The translations under genes and the position numbers were made by a program. This document shows positions 9,087 through 16,850 of a stretch of DNA of 50,109 nucleotides, in pieces (position 1 is the first letter of the stretch; each line of letters opens with the position of its first letter). Location: positions 1,751,450-1,801,558 of the forward strand of contig NZ_LT962671.1 of the NCBI RefSeq assembly GCF_900199545.1, read 5' to 3'. This DNA is from Raoultibacter massiliensis. GTDB lineage: Bacteria; Actinomycetota; Coriobacteriia; Coriobacteriales; Eggerthellaceae. A model generated the notes under the pieces. The model did not search any database. It saw only the letters and a program-made list of their open reading frames with translations, and was not told where the DNA came from.

Positions 9087-9488
9087 ATGGAACACGACGA
9101 CAGCATCATCGACGTCACGCCCGTCGATCAATCCCGCAAACAGCAACCCGGCCGCACAGCCTCGCCGCAAACGTCGGGTTCGGCTGCGGGCCACACCGCA
9201 AAGAAACCCTACTACACCTTCGATGGAACATCCTGGCATACGGGCGCAAACGGCGCACCTGCAAGTTCAACCGTTCCCGTCGACGCGCACGTCATCGATG
9301 CCGGCGGCGCAGGATCTCCAGGCGGCCAACCGAAAAGCCGGCTTGGCGGTGCGGCGCGCATCGCAGCAGGCGGCGTATGCACGCTCGTCGGTGTGCCGAT
9401 GCTGATTTTGCCGGGTCCCGGTCTGCTTGCCATCGGCGGCGGCATCTACCTCATGGCGAGCGGGGCGAAACGGCTTTTCGCGAAGTAG
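9087..9488 (+). CDS. PGPGW-type small membrane protein
   Basis: A 133-residue protein. The first 85 residues are polar and low in complexity, with basic and Pro/Gly/Ser-rich stretches; the C-terminal 45 residues are hydrophobic and contain PGPGLLAIGGG, the hallmark of the PGPGW family of small transmembrane proteins, preceded by a probable helix (GVCTLVGVPMLIL). The ATG follows ACGAGGCAGCC, and a TATAAT sits 32 bp upstream. The family has no established biochemical role. The gene is monocistronic as far as can be seen: 214 bp without a gene separate it from the next one. Confidence 0.75.
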   Translation: MEHDDSIIDVTPVDQSRKQQPGRTASPQTSGSAAGHTAKKPYYTFDGTSWHTGANGAPASSTVPVDAHVIDAGGAGSPGGQPKSRLGGAARIAAGGVCTLVGVPMLILPGPGLLAIGGGIYLMASGAKRLFAK

Positions 9489-9690
9489 CCCATCGAGCAG
9501 AAACCGGCTTTTCGCCTGAACGGTGTTCAAATGCAGGCCGAAACGGTTCCGCACCCGAAGGCAGCCCGGCGCCTTGAAAGCGAGCGCCCGATGCGCAAAA
9601 CGCGGCGGACGGGCTCATCGAGGCGAATGGCTTTTGTGCCGATGTTCTTGCGAAGATATGCAGCCATCGACGCGACCGCCCGCCGTAAGC

Positions 9691-9696
9691 TACAAT
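9691..9696 (+). promoter_or_regulatory. -10 element placed for a leaderless transcript
   Basis: TACAAT at 9691-9696 is followed by six bases and then the ATG at 9703. No Shine-Dalgarno-like sequence lies between them. A start site at the usual distance would fall on the A of the ATG. No good -35 is seen. Confidence 0.45.
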
Positions 9697-9702
9697 GCCC
9701 CC

Positions 9703-9852
9703 ATGAAAAAACTCGCTCATCGCATACCTTGGTGGCTCGTCGTGCTGATCGCGGGCGCTGCGCTCATCGTGCTCGGCATCGCCCAGGGCGACTTCCAGGA
9801 TACGATGCGCAAAGCGGCGCTCGTCTGCTACGAATGCATCGGAATCGGGTAG
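9703..9852 (+). CDS. CD1871A-type CXXC membrane peptide
   Basis: A 49-residue peptide: a short basic N-terminus (MKKLAHR), one transmembrane helix (about residues 10-27), a short amphipathic stretch and a C-terminal CYECIGIG motif. This matches the small CD1871A family of CXXC-containing proteins, known as conserved small ORFs beside NapH-like ferredoxin proteins in clostridia and relatives. The two cysteines would sit just outside or inside the membrane and may take part in thiol exchange. It precedes the NapH-like gene by two bases (stop at 9852, ATG at 9855), so the two are cotranscribed. No ribosome binding site is evident and the gene may be read from a leaderless mRNA. Confidence 0.75.
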   Translation: MKKLAHRIPWWLVVLIAGAALIVLGIAQGDFQDTMRKAALVCYECIGIG

Positions 9853-9854
9853 AA

Positions 9855-10748
9855 ATGAAGCTGATCGCCCGGTTCAAACGGCATATCATCCAGCTGCTCG
9901 CCGCCCTGCTTTACAACCTCAACTTCGAAGGCTTCGCTACGGGCACCATCTACCAGGGCAGCTCGAAGGGCATCTGCGTACCGGGACTCAACTGCTATTC
10001 GTGCCCCGGCGCCATAGGAGCGTGCCCCATCGGTTCGTTGCAGGCGGCGCTCGTCGCAAGCGATCAGAAGCTCCCGCTCTACGTCATCGGCACGATTCTC
10101 GCCTTCGGCGCACTTTTGGGAAGAACCGTCTGCGGATGGCTGTGCCCGTTCGGGCTGATCCAAGACCTGCTCGACAAGGCACCGCTGCCCAAGGTAAGGA
10201 AGGGAGCCTGGAGCCGGGCGTTTTCCTGGGGCAAGTACGTCATCCTCATCGGGCTCGTGATCATCGCCCCGCTTGTTCTTCTGGGTGCGACAGGCGTCGG
10301 CACACCGGCGTTTTGCGCTTACCTCTGCCCGGCCGGAACGATCGAGGCGGGCATCCCGCTCGTCACCATGAACGAGGGGCTCCGCTTCATGCTCGGGAGT
10401 CTGTTCAACTGGAAAGTCGGCGTGCTCGTTGCGCTCGTCCTCGTTTCGCTGTTCGTGTACCGCCCGTTCTGCCGTTTCCTGTGTCCCCTCGGAGCGCTCT
10501 ATTCGTTTTTCAACCGGTTCGCTCTTTTACGCTACCGCGTCGATAACGAAGCATGCACGAACTGCGGAGCCTGCCTTGCGGTATGCAAGGTCGATATCCG
10601 CACGGTGAGCGACCGCGAGTGCATACAATGTGGAGCCTGCGTAACGTCATGCAAAACCAACGCCATCCGCTTCTCGCTTCGTGATATGCTAGCGAATAAC
10701 TTACATTTAGACGGGTCTCGGCGCGACGATGCGCCGCCCGAAGCGTAA
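9855..10748 (+). CDS. NapH/CcoG-like membrane polyferredoxin
   Basis: A 297-residue integral membrane Fe-S protein. The N-terminal part has a Cys-rich segment (CVPGLNCYSCPGAIGACPIG, residues about 43-62), then membrane helices interrupted by three CxxxCPxG motifs (CGWLCPFG, CAYLCPAG, CRFLCPLG) that define the NapH/RdxA/CcoG group. The C-terminus holds two classical [4Fe-4S] ferredoxin motifs, CTNCGACLAVCK and CIQCGACVTSCK. Family members pass electrons between the quinone pool or cytoplasm and exported partners. The gene sits between a CXXC micro-peptide and a TlpA-like lipoprotein, and ends 10 bp before the latter, so it most likely feeds or drains electrons for that thiol system. The direction of flow cannot be told from sequence. 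Confidence 0.85.
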   Translation: MKLIARFKRHIIQLLAALLYNLNFEGFATGTIYQGSSKGICVPGLNCYSCPGAIGACPIGSLQAALVASDQKLPLYVIGTILAFGALLGRTVCGWLCPFGLIQDLLDKAPLPKVRKGAWSRAFSWGKYVILIGLVIIAPLVLLGATGVGTPAFCAYLCPAGTIEAGIPLVTMNEGLRFMLGSLFNWKVGVLVALVLVSLFVYRPFCRFLCPLGALYSFFNRFALLRYRVDNEACTNCGACLAVCKVDIRTVSDRECIQCGACVTSCKTNAIRFSLRDMLANNLHLDGSRRDDAPPEA

Positions 10749-10758
10749 AGGAGCTTTC

Positions 10759-11355
10759 ATGACACGCACCGCACGCTCGACTGCACAACGGGTTTTGGGC
10801 CTCGCGCTCGCACTCGCTCTCTCATCGACGGCCCTGCTCGGATGTTCGGCGACAGACGCGTCGACCGGATCGAACGGATCGGAGAACGCCGGATCCAACG
10901 CGAGCGGCAATTCTTCAAGCCAGCAAAAAATCGCGATCAAAGAGGGCGTCGAGGCGCCTGATTTCGAGTTTCAAACCATGGACGGGCAAACGTCGAAGCT
11001 CTCGGATTACAAGGGCGACGTTGTCGTGCTGACCTTCTGGGCAACCTGGTGCGGATATTGCATGCGGGATATGCCCGAGCTGAACGAGCTCGATCAGAGC
11101 TTCGACGATGTTCAGATCGTCGCCATCAACCGAGGGGACAAGACCTCCGATGCCCAAGCGAAGGCGAGCGATCTTGGGTACGACTTCGCCTGGGGCCTCG
11201 ATGAGGACGGCGCGATCGAGGCGCTCTACCCCGCAAGCGGCATCCCCTACACCGTCGTCATCGACAAAGACGGCGTCGTTTCCACCGTCTTCGCGGGAAG
11301 CGCCCAAGATATGTACTCCCATCTTGAAAAAGCGGTCACGCAAGCAGGCGCGTAG
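10759..11355 (+). CDS. TlpA/ResA-family thiol-disulfide lipoprotein
   Basis: A 198-residue exported protein. A basic N-terminus and hydrophobic stretch lead to the lipobox LLGC (Cys29), followed by a Ser/Gly/Asn-rich linker and a thioredoxin fold of the TlpA/AhpC-TSA type (from about residue 60). The active site is WCGYC (Cys98 and Cys101), and the cis-proline region reads GIPYTVVID. TlpA-like proteins are usually reductants or isomerases for extracytoplasmic disulfides or cytochrome c maturation. AAAGGAG lies 8 bp before the ATG. As third gene of the cassette with a CXXC micro-peptide and a membrane polyferredoxin, it is the likely extracytoplasmic end of the electron relay. Confidence 0.88.
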   Translation: MTRTARSTAQRVLGLALALALSSTALLGCSATDASTGSNGSENAGSNASGNSSSQQKIAIKEGVEAPDFEFQTMDGQTSKLSDYKGDVVVLTFWATWCGYCMRDMPELNELDQSFDDVQIVAINRGDKTSDAQAKASDLGYDFAWGLDEDGAIEALYPASGIPYTVVIDKDGVVSTVFAGSAQDMYSHLEKAVTQAGA

Positions 11356-11392
11356 CCAAGCAGCCCCACGCGACCGCAAAAGCGAACACAGG

Positions 11393-11440
11393 AAAAACGG
11401 CGGGCGAGCCAAAGCCTTTCGCGAATCGGCCCGCCCGCCG
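11393..11440 (-). terminator. Terminator for the MTA/SAH deaminase gene
   Basis: A 13-bp stem (11398-11410 with 11428-11440; on the minus-strand RNA all paired with one G-U) with a 17-nt loop, followed by five T residues on the minus strand (A5 at 11393-11397). It lies just past the stop at 11463 and may also stop the convergent redox cassette. Confidence 0.8.
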
Positions 11441-11462
11441 CATCTTGCCGCCAGGCGACTTC

Positions 11463-12764
11463 TTACAACGAGGCGATGATGCGCTGGGTGCGCACTTCGA
11501 CTTCCGCCTTCGCACGCTCCACATCGATCGTCGGCCATTCGCCCTCGCGATAGAGCACCGCCCCATCGGCCATGGTCAAACACACATCGGAGCCGTGCCC
11601 GGCGAACACGAGGTTGTTCAGCATGTCGGTTGCGGGGCACCACGACGGACCGCTCGCGTCGAGGACTGCGAGGTCCGCCTTCGCACCAAGCGCTATATGC
11701 CCGCAATCCTTGCGTCCCTGCGACAGAGCTCCCGTGCGCGTGGCCGCCCGCATCGCGCTTGCGGGCGACACGGCGGTCGGATCGAGGTTTGCGCCCTTCT
11801 GGATGAGCGCGAGAACGTAGAGGTCCTGATACATATCGTGGTTGTTGTTGGAGGCCATCCCGTCGGTACCGAGCGCAACGTTGACGCCCCGCTCGAGCAT
11901 TCGCACCACCGGCGCGAACCCGCTGCCGAGCTTCATGTTGGAAACCGGGTTGGATGCAACGTAGACGCCCTTCGCGGCCAGTATCTCGATATCGCCGTCG
12001 TCAACCCACACGCAGTGAGCGGCCGTCACGGGAACATCGAGCACGCCGAGGCTTTCGAAGTAACGGATCGGCGTCATGCCCTCGTGGCGTTCTTTGCACT
12101 CTTCGTGTTCGAGCTTCGTTTCGGACACGTGCACATGGATGTTGAGGCCCTTCTCCTTTGCGAGCTTCGCGATGTCGGCCACCACGACGGGGTTCGACAG
12201 ATACTCGGAATGGATGTTGTAATCGATGAGGATGCGGCCGTCGGCGCTGCCGTGGAATTCCCTTATCAGATCTTCGTTCATCCGGCAGATGGGGTATTCG
12301 GCATACGGCTTCGGCTCGAACGCAAGAAGTCCCTCGCACGCGTTCATCTTCATGCCGCATTCGGCGACCGCCTGGATGCGCTCGCGCGTGTGGTAGTACA
12401 TATCGCTGAAGCTCACCGTGCCGTAGCGCAGCATCTCGGCGCAGGCGAGCATAGTCGCCCAATAAGTATCTTCCCCGGTGATCTTGTCCTCGAAGGGAAA
12501 CACGCGGTCGTTGAGCCAGGCTTGCAGGGGCAGATTCTCGGCGTAGCCGCGCAAAAGCGTCATCGGAGCATGCGCGTGGGCGTTGTACATGCCCGGCACG
12601 AGCAGCTTCTCGTCGCCGTCGTACACCTCGCCGTAAAGCGCCGCCTCTTCGGGTCCGGGAGCCGTATCCCCGATGTAGGCTATGCGACCGTCGAGCGTGC
12701 CGACCCATCGGTTCGTCTGCACCTCGAAGTTTTCATCGAGCAGGGCAATATCGGAAAACAGCAT
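11463..12764 (-). CDS. 5-methylthioadenosine/S-adenosylhomocysteine deaminase-type amidohydrolase
   Basis: A 433-residue metal-dependent amidohydrolase. The HxH metal motif is NAHAHAPMTLLRGYAE near residues 58-72, followed by LPLQAWL; this is close to MtaD/SAH deaminases, which deaminate the adenine of MTA, SAH or adenosine. Later metal ligands appear as HVHVSE, AAHCVWVDD and ALGTDGMASNNNHDM. The start at 12764 follows AAGGAG with 6-bp spacing; longer in-frame starts lack one. The gene is followed by a strong terminator and separated by 99 bp from the ABC operon upstream on the same strand, where an extended -10 is visible, so it can be a separate unit. Proximity to a nucleoside hydrolase and importer suggests nucleoside salvage. 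Guanine or other aminohydrolase specificity is not excluded. Confidence 0.85.
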   Translation of the reverse strand: MLFSDIALLDENFEVQTNRWVGTLDGRIAYIGDTAPGPEEAALYGEVYDGDEKLLVPGMYNAHAHAPMTLLRGYAENLPLQAWLNDRVFPFEDKITGEDTYWATMLACAEMLRYGTVSFSDMYYHTRERIQAVAECGMKMNACEGLLAFEPKPYAEYPICRMNEDLIREFHGSADGRILIDYNIHSEYLSNPVVVADIAKLAKEKGLNIHVHVSETKLEHEECKERHEGMTPIRYFESLGVLDVPVTAAHCVWVDDGDIEILAAKGVYVASNPVSNMKLGSGFAPVVRMLERGVNVALGTDGMASNNNHDMYQDLYVLALIQKGANLDPTAVSPASAMRAATRTGALSQGRKDCGHIALGAKADLAVLDASGPSWCPATDMLNNLVFAGHGSDVCLTMADGAVLYREGEWPTIDVERAKAEVEVRTQRIIASL

Positions 12765-12813
12765 TGACAACTCCTTATCTCGTTTTGCAGGCGCGACCAG
12801 CCCGCAAGCCAGT

Positions 12814-12822
12814 ACTATATCA
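12814..12822 (-). promoter_or_regulatory. Extended -10 upstream of the deaminase gene
   Basis: On the minus strand TGATATAGT (12822-12814) reads as a TGn-extended -10, giving a leader of about 43 nt before the ATG at 12764. No good -35 is seen, as is common for extended -10 promoters. Confidence 0.4.
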
Positions 12823-12863
12823 TTGACGAGCAGCGACCTTGCAGGATGCAAGGCTCGCTCGGG

Positions 12864-13976
12864 TCAAAACCCGAAGTACTCCCGCTCGACAAGCGAGAGA
12901 AACGAATCGCCGAGAAACGACTCCACCTTGCCGAACGTGTAGGCATCGGCAACCGATCGTTCGCCGCTTCGATGCTGGGCGTAGGCCATCGCGCACCACG
13001 TGAGTCCGCGCAGGCACGTAACGCTCAGATAGGCGGCCGTGCGCTCCCGCAAAGAACCGAGCTCGAAGCGACCGGCTGCCATGCGCTCGTACGTTTCGAC
13101 AAAACGGTCGATATCGCGGGAATCGAGCACCGTTTCGGTTTTCCAGAACGTCGTCGTCGGCGCGAGGAAGTGCGCGATGTCTTGCTCGACCTCGCCCGCA
13201 ACGGGCTTCTCCCAGTCGACCAGATAGCTGGGAAGCCGCTCGTTTATCAGGAAATTACGGGAGTTGAGCTCGGTGCTCACGATATGGCGACATGCGGGAG
13301 CGTAAGGTTTTTCCGCAACGCGGCGAGCATGCGCGAACAGGCGCTCGATACGCCGGACCGTTTGGCGATCCGCGCGCGCCCACCGTCGGTAAACCCGAAA
13401 CATCGCCTCGCATTCGTCGACGACGGCCCCCAGGGGATCGGCGGGCACGACAAGGCCATGGCCGTCGGGCAGCGCCACGGCATGCACGTCGACCAAGATT
13501 TCGGCGGCGATGTCCCTATCGGTTCCGTAGGACAGCGGACGGCCGGGAAGGCATTCCTCCACGAGCACCCCTTTGCCGAAATACGACTTCGACGGATCGA
13601 CGAACAGCACACGCGGCGTCCGGCCGCTCGGTTCGAGCAGCGCCAGAGCGCGGGCCTCGTAGCCGATCTGATCGTCCAGATGCATCTGCGATCCGAGATT
13701 GACGCGAAACAGCAGCTTTTTCCCCGTGACGGGGTGGGCGAAAGAAAAATTCGCGTTGTATTCGCCCCGCGCGAGCAGACGAGCCTCGATCGGTACGCCT
13801 TCGGGCAGGTCGAGCGCCGCGCGCGCGGCGGCGCTTCGAGCCAGATACGCTTCCACCTCGCACGGCTCGAGGCCGCAAGCCGGCGCCGACGACATCCCGC
13901 AATCGCCCGGCACCTGCTTCGTCTTTGCCGCGCAGGCGCAAGATCGCCCACCGCTCGTCAGCTCATCGTCCGGCAT
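12864..13976 (-). CDS. Phosphotransferase of the APH/choline-kinase superfamily with altered catalytic loop
   Basis: A 370-residue protein. The N-terminus is Cys-rich (CACAAKTK, DCG, ACG, PCE). The rest resembles the aminoglycoside phosphotransferase/choline kinase fold: a FRVNLGSQ lysine-region strand, hinge segment LVEECLPGRPL, catalytic loop STELNSRNFLI and metal loop YLVDWEKP. In typical members the catalytic loop is HGDxxxxN; here the Asp position reads Glu and the His reads Ser, while the distal Asn and the DWE are kept. Possible substrates are choline, thiamine, methylthioribose or another small alcohol. The ATG at 13976 has GAGGGTGG upstream and overlaps the ABC ATPase gene by 14 bp, so it is the last gene of the importer operon and probably acts on what is imported. 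Confidence 0.7.
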   Translation of the reverse strand: MPDDELTSGGRSCACAAKTKQVPGDCGMSSAPACGLEPCEVEAYLARSAAARAALDLPEGVPIEARLLARGEYNANFSFAHPVTGKKLLFRVNLGSQMHLDDQIGYEARALALLEPSGRTPRVLFVDPSKSYFGKGVLVEECLPGRPLSYGTDRDIAAEILVDVHAVALPDGHGLVVPADPLGAVVDECEAMFRVYRRWARADRQTVRRIERLFAHARRVAEKPYAPACRHIVSTELNSRNFLINERLPSYLVDWEKPVAGEVEQDIAHFLAPTTTFWKTETVLDSRDIDRFVETYERMAAGRFELGSLRERTAAYLSVTCLRGLTWCAMAYAQHRSGERSVADAYTFGKVESFLGDSFLSLVEREYFGF

Positions 13977-15003
13977 CGTCGCCACCCTCTTCCGCGTACA
14001 CGAATACGCCCGATCCGTCGAACGCCACGCCGACGAGGGCGCCATCGGCAACCGGCGAAGGCGAGGGGACGCTCAGCGATTGGCCTTCGAGGTCGATCCG
14101 AACCAGATACGTCGAGCCGCGGTACACGCAGCATCGAACCGGAAAGAGCGGCGGCATGCCGGCATCGACCGCGGCGGCGCTCTGCCGTATCACCGCCGTG
14201 GCAGAACCCGGCGCCACGCCCTTGGCCGAAAGGCTCAGCGGCCCCGCGGAAAAAACGCCGTCCTCCACAACGCCTTTGATCGTCGAGCAATCGCCGAAGC
14301 ACGCGGCGATCTCGCTTGTTGCCGACCGCTCGAACAGCTCGTCGGGAAGCCCGAACTGCTCCACCCTGCCGCCGCTGAGGTACACGATGCGGTCGGACAT
14401 CTCGATGGCTTCGATCGCATCGTGGGTCACCATGATGGTCGTCATGCCGAATTCGCGGTGCAGCTTCAGCACCAGCGAACGCATCTCGTCGCGCAGATGC
14501 TCGTCGAGTCCCGAAAAAGGCTCGTCGAGCAGCAGAACCTGAGGCGTTGCCGCAAGGGCGCGCGCCAGGGCGACGCGCTGCTGCTGGCCGCCCGAAAGGC
14601 TCGACACCTCGCGCTTGCCGAATCCGTCGAGCTGCACGTGGGCAAGCAGTTCGCGTGCCCGCTCAAAGCGCGCATCCTTTCTCATGCCCCGCATCTTGCA
14701 GGGAAACGCAACGTTTTCTTCGACGGTCATGTTGGGGAACAGCCTCATGTCCTGAAACACGTAGCCGACATTGCGTTTGTGCGCGGCGACCCCGTCGACT
14801 GCGCGCCCGTCGAACGCGATCGAACCGCCATCCTGCACGAGAATGCCCGCGATGATTTTAAGAAGAGTCGATTTGCCCGCGCCCGAAGCCCCGAGCAACG
14901 AGAGAAACTCCCGATCGTACGCCTCGAACGATACGTCGTCGAGCACGCGCTTGGCGGGCTTCGTCCCCAAATCGATCGTTATGCCGGATACCGATAGCTT
15001 CAT
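13963..15003 (-). CDS. ABC transporter ATP-binding protein (YnjD/PotA type)
   Basis: A 346-residue ATPase. Walker A is GASGAGKST (about residues 37-45), the signature is SSLSGGQQQRVALARAL, Walker B is VLLLDEPFSGLDEH, and the switch His is in MVTHDAIEAIEMSD. About 110 residues follow the NBD, with short beta-rich segments like the TOBE domain of iron/polyamine/thiamine-class importers. It lies 34 bp after the second permease gene and overlaps the downstream kinase gene by 14 bp. With the two permeases and the binding protein it makes a complete importer. Sequence alone does not reveal the substrate. Confidence 0.9.
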   Translation of the reverse strand: MKLSVSGITIDLGTKPAKRVLDDVSFEAYDREFLSLLGASGAGKSTLLKIIAGILVQDGGSIAFDGRAVDGVAAHKRNVGYVFQDMRLFPNMTVEENVAFPCKMRGMRKDARFERARELLAHVQLDGFGKREVSSLSGGQQQRVALARALAATPQVLLLDEPFSGLDEHLRDEMRSLVLKLHREFGMTTIMVTHDAIEAIEMSDRIVYLSGGRVEQFGLPDELFERSATSEIAACFGDCSTIKGVVEDGVFSAGPLSLSAKGVAPGSATAVIRQSAAAVDAGMPPLFPVRCCVYRGSTYLVRIDLEGQSLSVPSPSPVADGALVGVAFDGSGVFVYAEEGGDDAGR

Positions 15004-15037
15004 ACAGTCGGACAGCTTCCTTTCGTATCAACCTCGA

Positions 15038-15844
15038 TCAATCGGTGAAATACTCGGTCTTGGCGGGCGAGAACCGCTTGAGCAGCAGCTCGAACAGGAA
15101 GAACACGCCGAGCGTCACCACCATGAACACAACGCCGTACGCGCTGGCAATCGTGCGGTCGCCGCTTGCCAGATACGGAAACATCGTGAGCGCAAACGTT
15201 TTCACCGTACCACCGCCCACCAAAAGCGTCAGGAAATACTGCGAAAACGACGTGATGTAGGAAAGAGAAGCCGCCGAAAGCAGCCCTGGCAGCAGCAGGG
15301 GCATCTGCACCTCGAGAAGGGCCCTCACGGGGCCCGCGCCCGAAACGCGCGCCTGCTGCTCGAACTTCTTGCCCGCCGCCGCGGTCACTTCGCTCATGAT
15401 GGTGATCGCATAGGGCAGCGCGATGATGGTATGGGCAAGCACGACGCCGAACACCGTGTTGGCAAGACCGGCACGGAGGAAGATCACCTGCACGCCCATG
15501 GCGAACACCGTCGCCGGAATGAGAAACGGCAGCACGGTCGAAAAGCGGAACAGCTCCTTGCCGAAGAATCGATGAAAGGCAAGCGCACGGGCGGCCATGG
15601 CCGCGATAACCGTCGAGAGCACCGCCACCGCAAGCGATATGCCGATGCTCGTCGCAAGCACTGAGCCCAGATCGCCCGAAGTCACGAACAGCTCGACGAT
15701 GCCGCGATCGGAAAACGATTGGGGGAGCAGCTCGGGCCACGGCCACGAGCTTGTGAACGCCCAGGCCACGACGATGGCAAGCGGAACAAGGACGCAGGCT
15801 ACATGCAAGGCGACGAACAGTTTCGCGACGCGCTTTCCACCCAT
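15038..15844 (-). CDS. ABC transporter permease (second)
   Basis: A 268-residue inner-membrane permease of the BPD_transp_1 type, with six predicted helices starting at about residue 7 (VAKLFVALHVACVLVPLAIVV). The EAA-like coupling loop reads QQARVSGAGPVRALLEVQMP, where the family has EAA---G. AAAGGAGG lies five bases before the ATG at 15844, and that ATG shares its A with the stop codon of the first permease, a classic translational coupling. The two permeases are separate genes, unlike the fused YnjC of enterobacteria. It pairs with the ATPase and binding protein of this operon. Confidence 0.88.
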   Translation of the reverse strand: MGGKRVAKLFVALHVACVLVPLAIVVAWAFTSSWPWPELLPQSFSDRGIVELFVTSGDLGSVLATSIGISLAVAVLSTVIAAMAARALAFHRFFGKELFRFSTVLPFLIPATVFAMGVQVIFLRAGLANTVFGVVLAHTIIALPYAITIMSEVTAAAGKKFEQQARVSGAGPVRALLEVQMPLLLPGLLSAASLSYITSFSQYFLTLLVGGGTVKTFALTMFPYLASGDRTIASAYGVVFMVVTLGVFFLFELLLKRFSPAKTEYFTD

Positions 15845-16719
15845 CAGCGCCTCCTTTCGCGCTGCAGCACGACGAAGTACGCGATGGCGAGCACCGTGCA
15901 GATGAGCACCATGATGCCGTTGATGGCCATCGCATAGGAGCGGTTCAGGATATCGGGGTTTTGGAACTCCATGTAAGCGAGGACGGGAATCGCCTTCGGC
16001 AGAGTCGGCCCGAGCAGAAACGGAACCTCGTAGGAGCCGAACGAAAAGGCGAACACGATGAGGAACGCCTTCACGAGCGCGCCCCTGCACAGCGGCAGCG
16101 TTACGGAAAAGAAGGTTCTCAGAGCAGATGCCCCCAGCGTAAGCGCCGCTTCGCCGTAACGGTCCGACACGTTCGCCATGATGGCGATGGTGCAAAACGC
16201 TACGAAGGGCACCTCCTTCCAGAGGTAGACGAGAATGATGCCCCATCCGTTCGGATCGCCCACAACGGAGGGAAACGCCCCTATCCCATCGATGACGCCG
16301 AGCGCGTAAAGGGCGCGGGGGACGAGCCCCGTGCCCGCGAATAGCGAAACCACGAACAGCACGACGAGGGTATGCGCGGTCATGAGCGGGATGTTGATGC
16401 CGATGATCCGAGCCGCACGCGAAGCCGAAAGGCGCGTGAGCGCCGCCGACAGCACGATGCCGCCCACAACGGCAAGCGCCGAGGACACCGCCGAGAGGTA
16501 GAGGCTGAATCCGAGCGATGCCGTGAAGTCCGAGCGACTGAGCGCCTCGATGTAGTATTGGAACGTGAACTCGGTCTTTCCGAGAAACGGCATGACCCCG
16601 AATCCTTGGAGCACGCCGTTCACCACGCCGTACACGAAAATGAGAACGAGGACGACCGTGGGGGCGATGAGCGCATACGGGGCCAGCGCTCCTCTGATCT
16701 TACGCCCTCGCAACGACAT
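15844..16719 (-). CDS. ABC transporter permease (first)
   Basis: A 291-residue permease with six predicted helices, the first near residues 15-36 (YALIAPTVVLVLIFVYGVV). The coupling loop reads EAALTLGASALRTFFSVTLP, a good match to the EAA motif. The start is placed at 16719 (MSLRGRKI) because AAGGACGAGG lies just upstream; a longer frame reaches 16827 but adds a basic, Ala-rich leader with no ribosome binding site. It begins 131 bp after the binding protein gene. Its stop overlaps the start of the second permease by one base. Confidence 0.87.
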   Translation of the reverse strand: MSLRGRKIRGALAPYALIAPTVVLVLIFVYGVVNGVLQGFGVMPFLGKTEFTFQYYIEALSRSDFTASLGFSLYLSAVSSALAVVGGIVLSAALTRLSASRAARIIGINIPLMTAHTLVVLFVVSLFAGTGLVPRALYALGVIDGIGAFPSVVGDPNGWGIILVYLWKEVPFVAFCTIAIMANVSDRYGEAALTLGASALRTFFSVTLPLCRGALVKAFLIVFAFSFGSYEVPFLLGPTLPKAIPVLAYMEFQNPDILNRSYAMAINGIMVLICTVLAIAYFVVLQRERRR

Positions 16720-16850
16720 CGCGCCTCGTCCTTCCTCGCCTGTTTTCGCAAACCGATACGACGCCGCCGACGCCCGGCCAGCCGCTGGAGCCCGCAGGTT
16801 CCGCGTCGTCCGAGCCGCAAGCGGCATCGCAAATCAGTATAGCGGTATCG

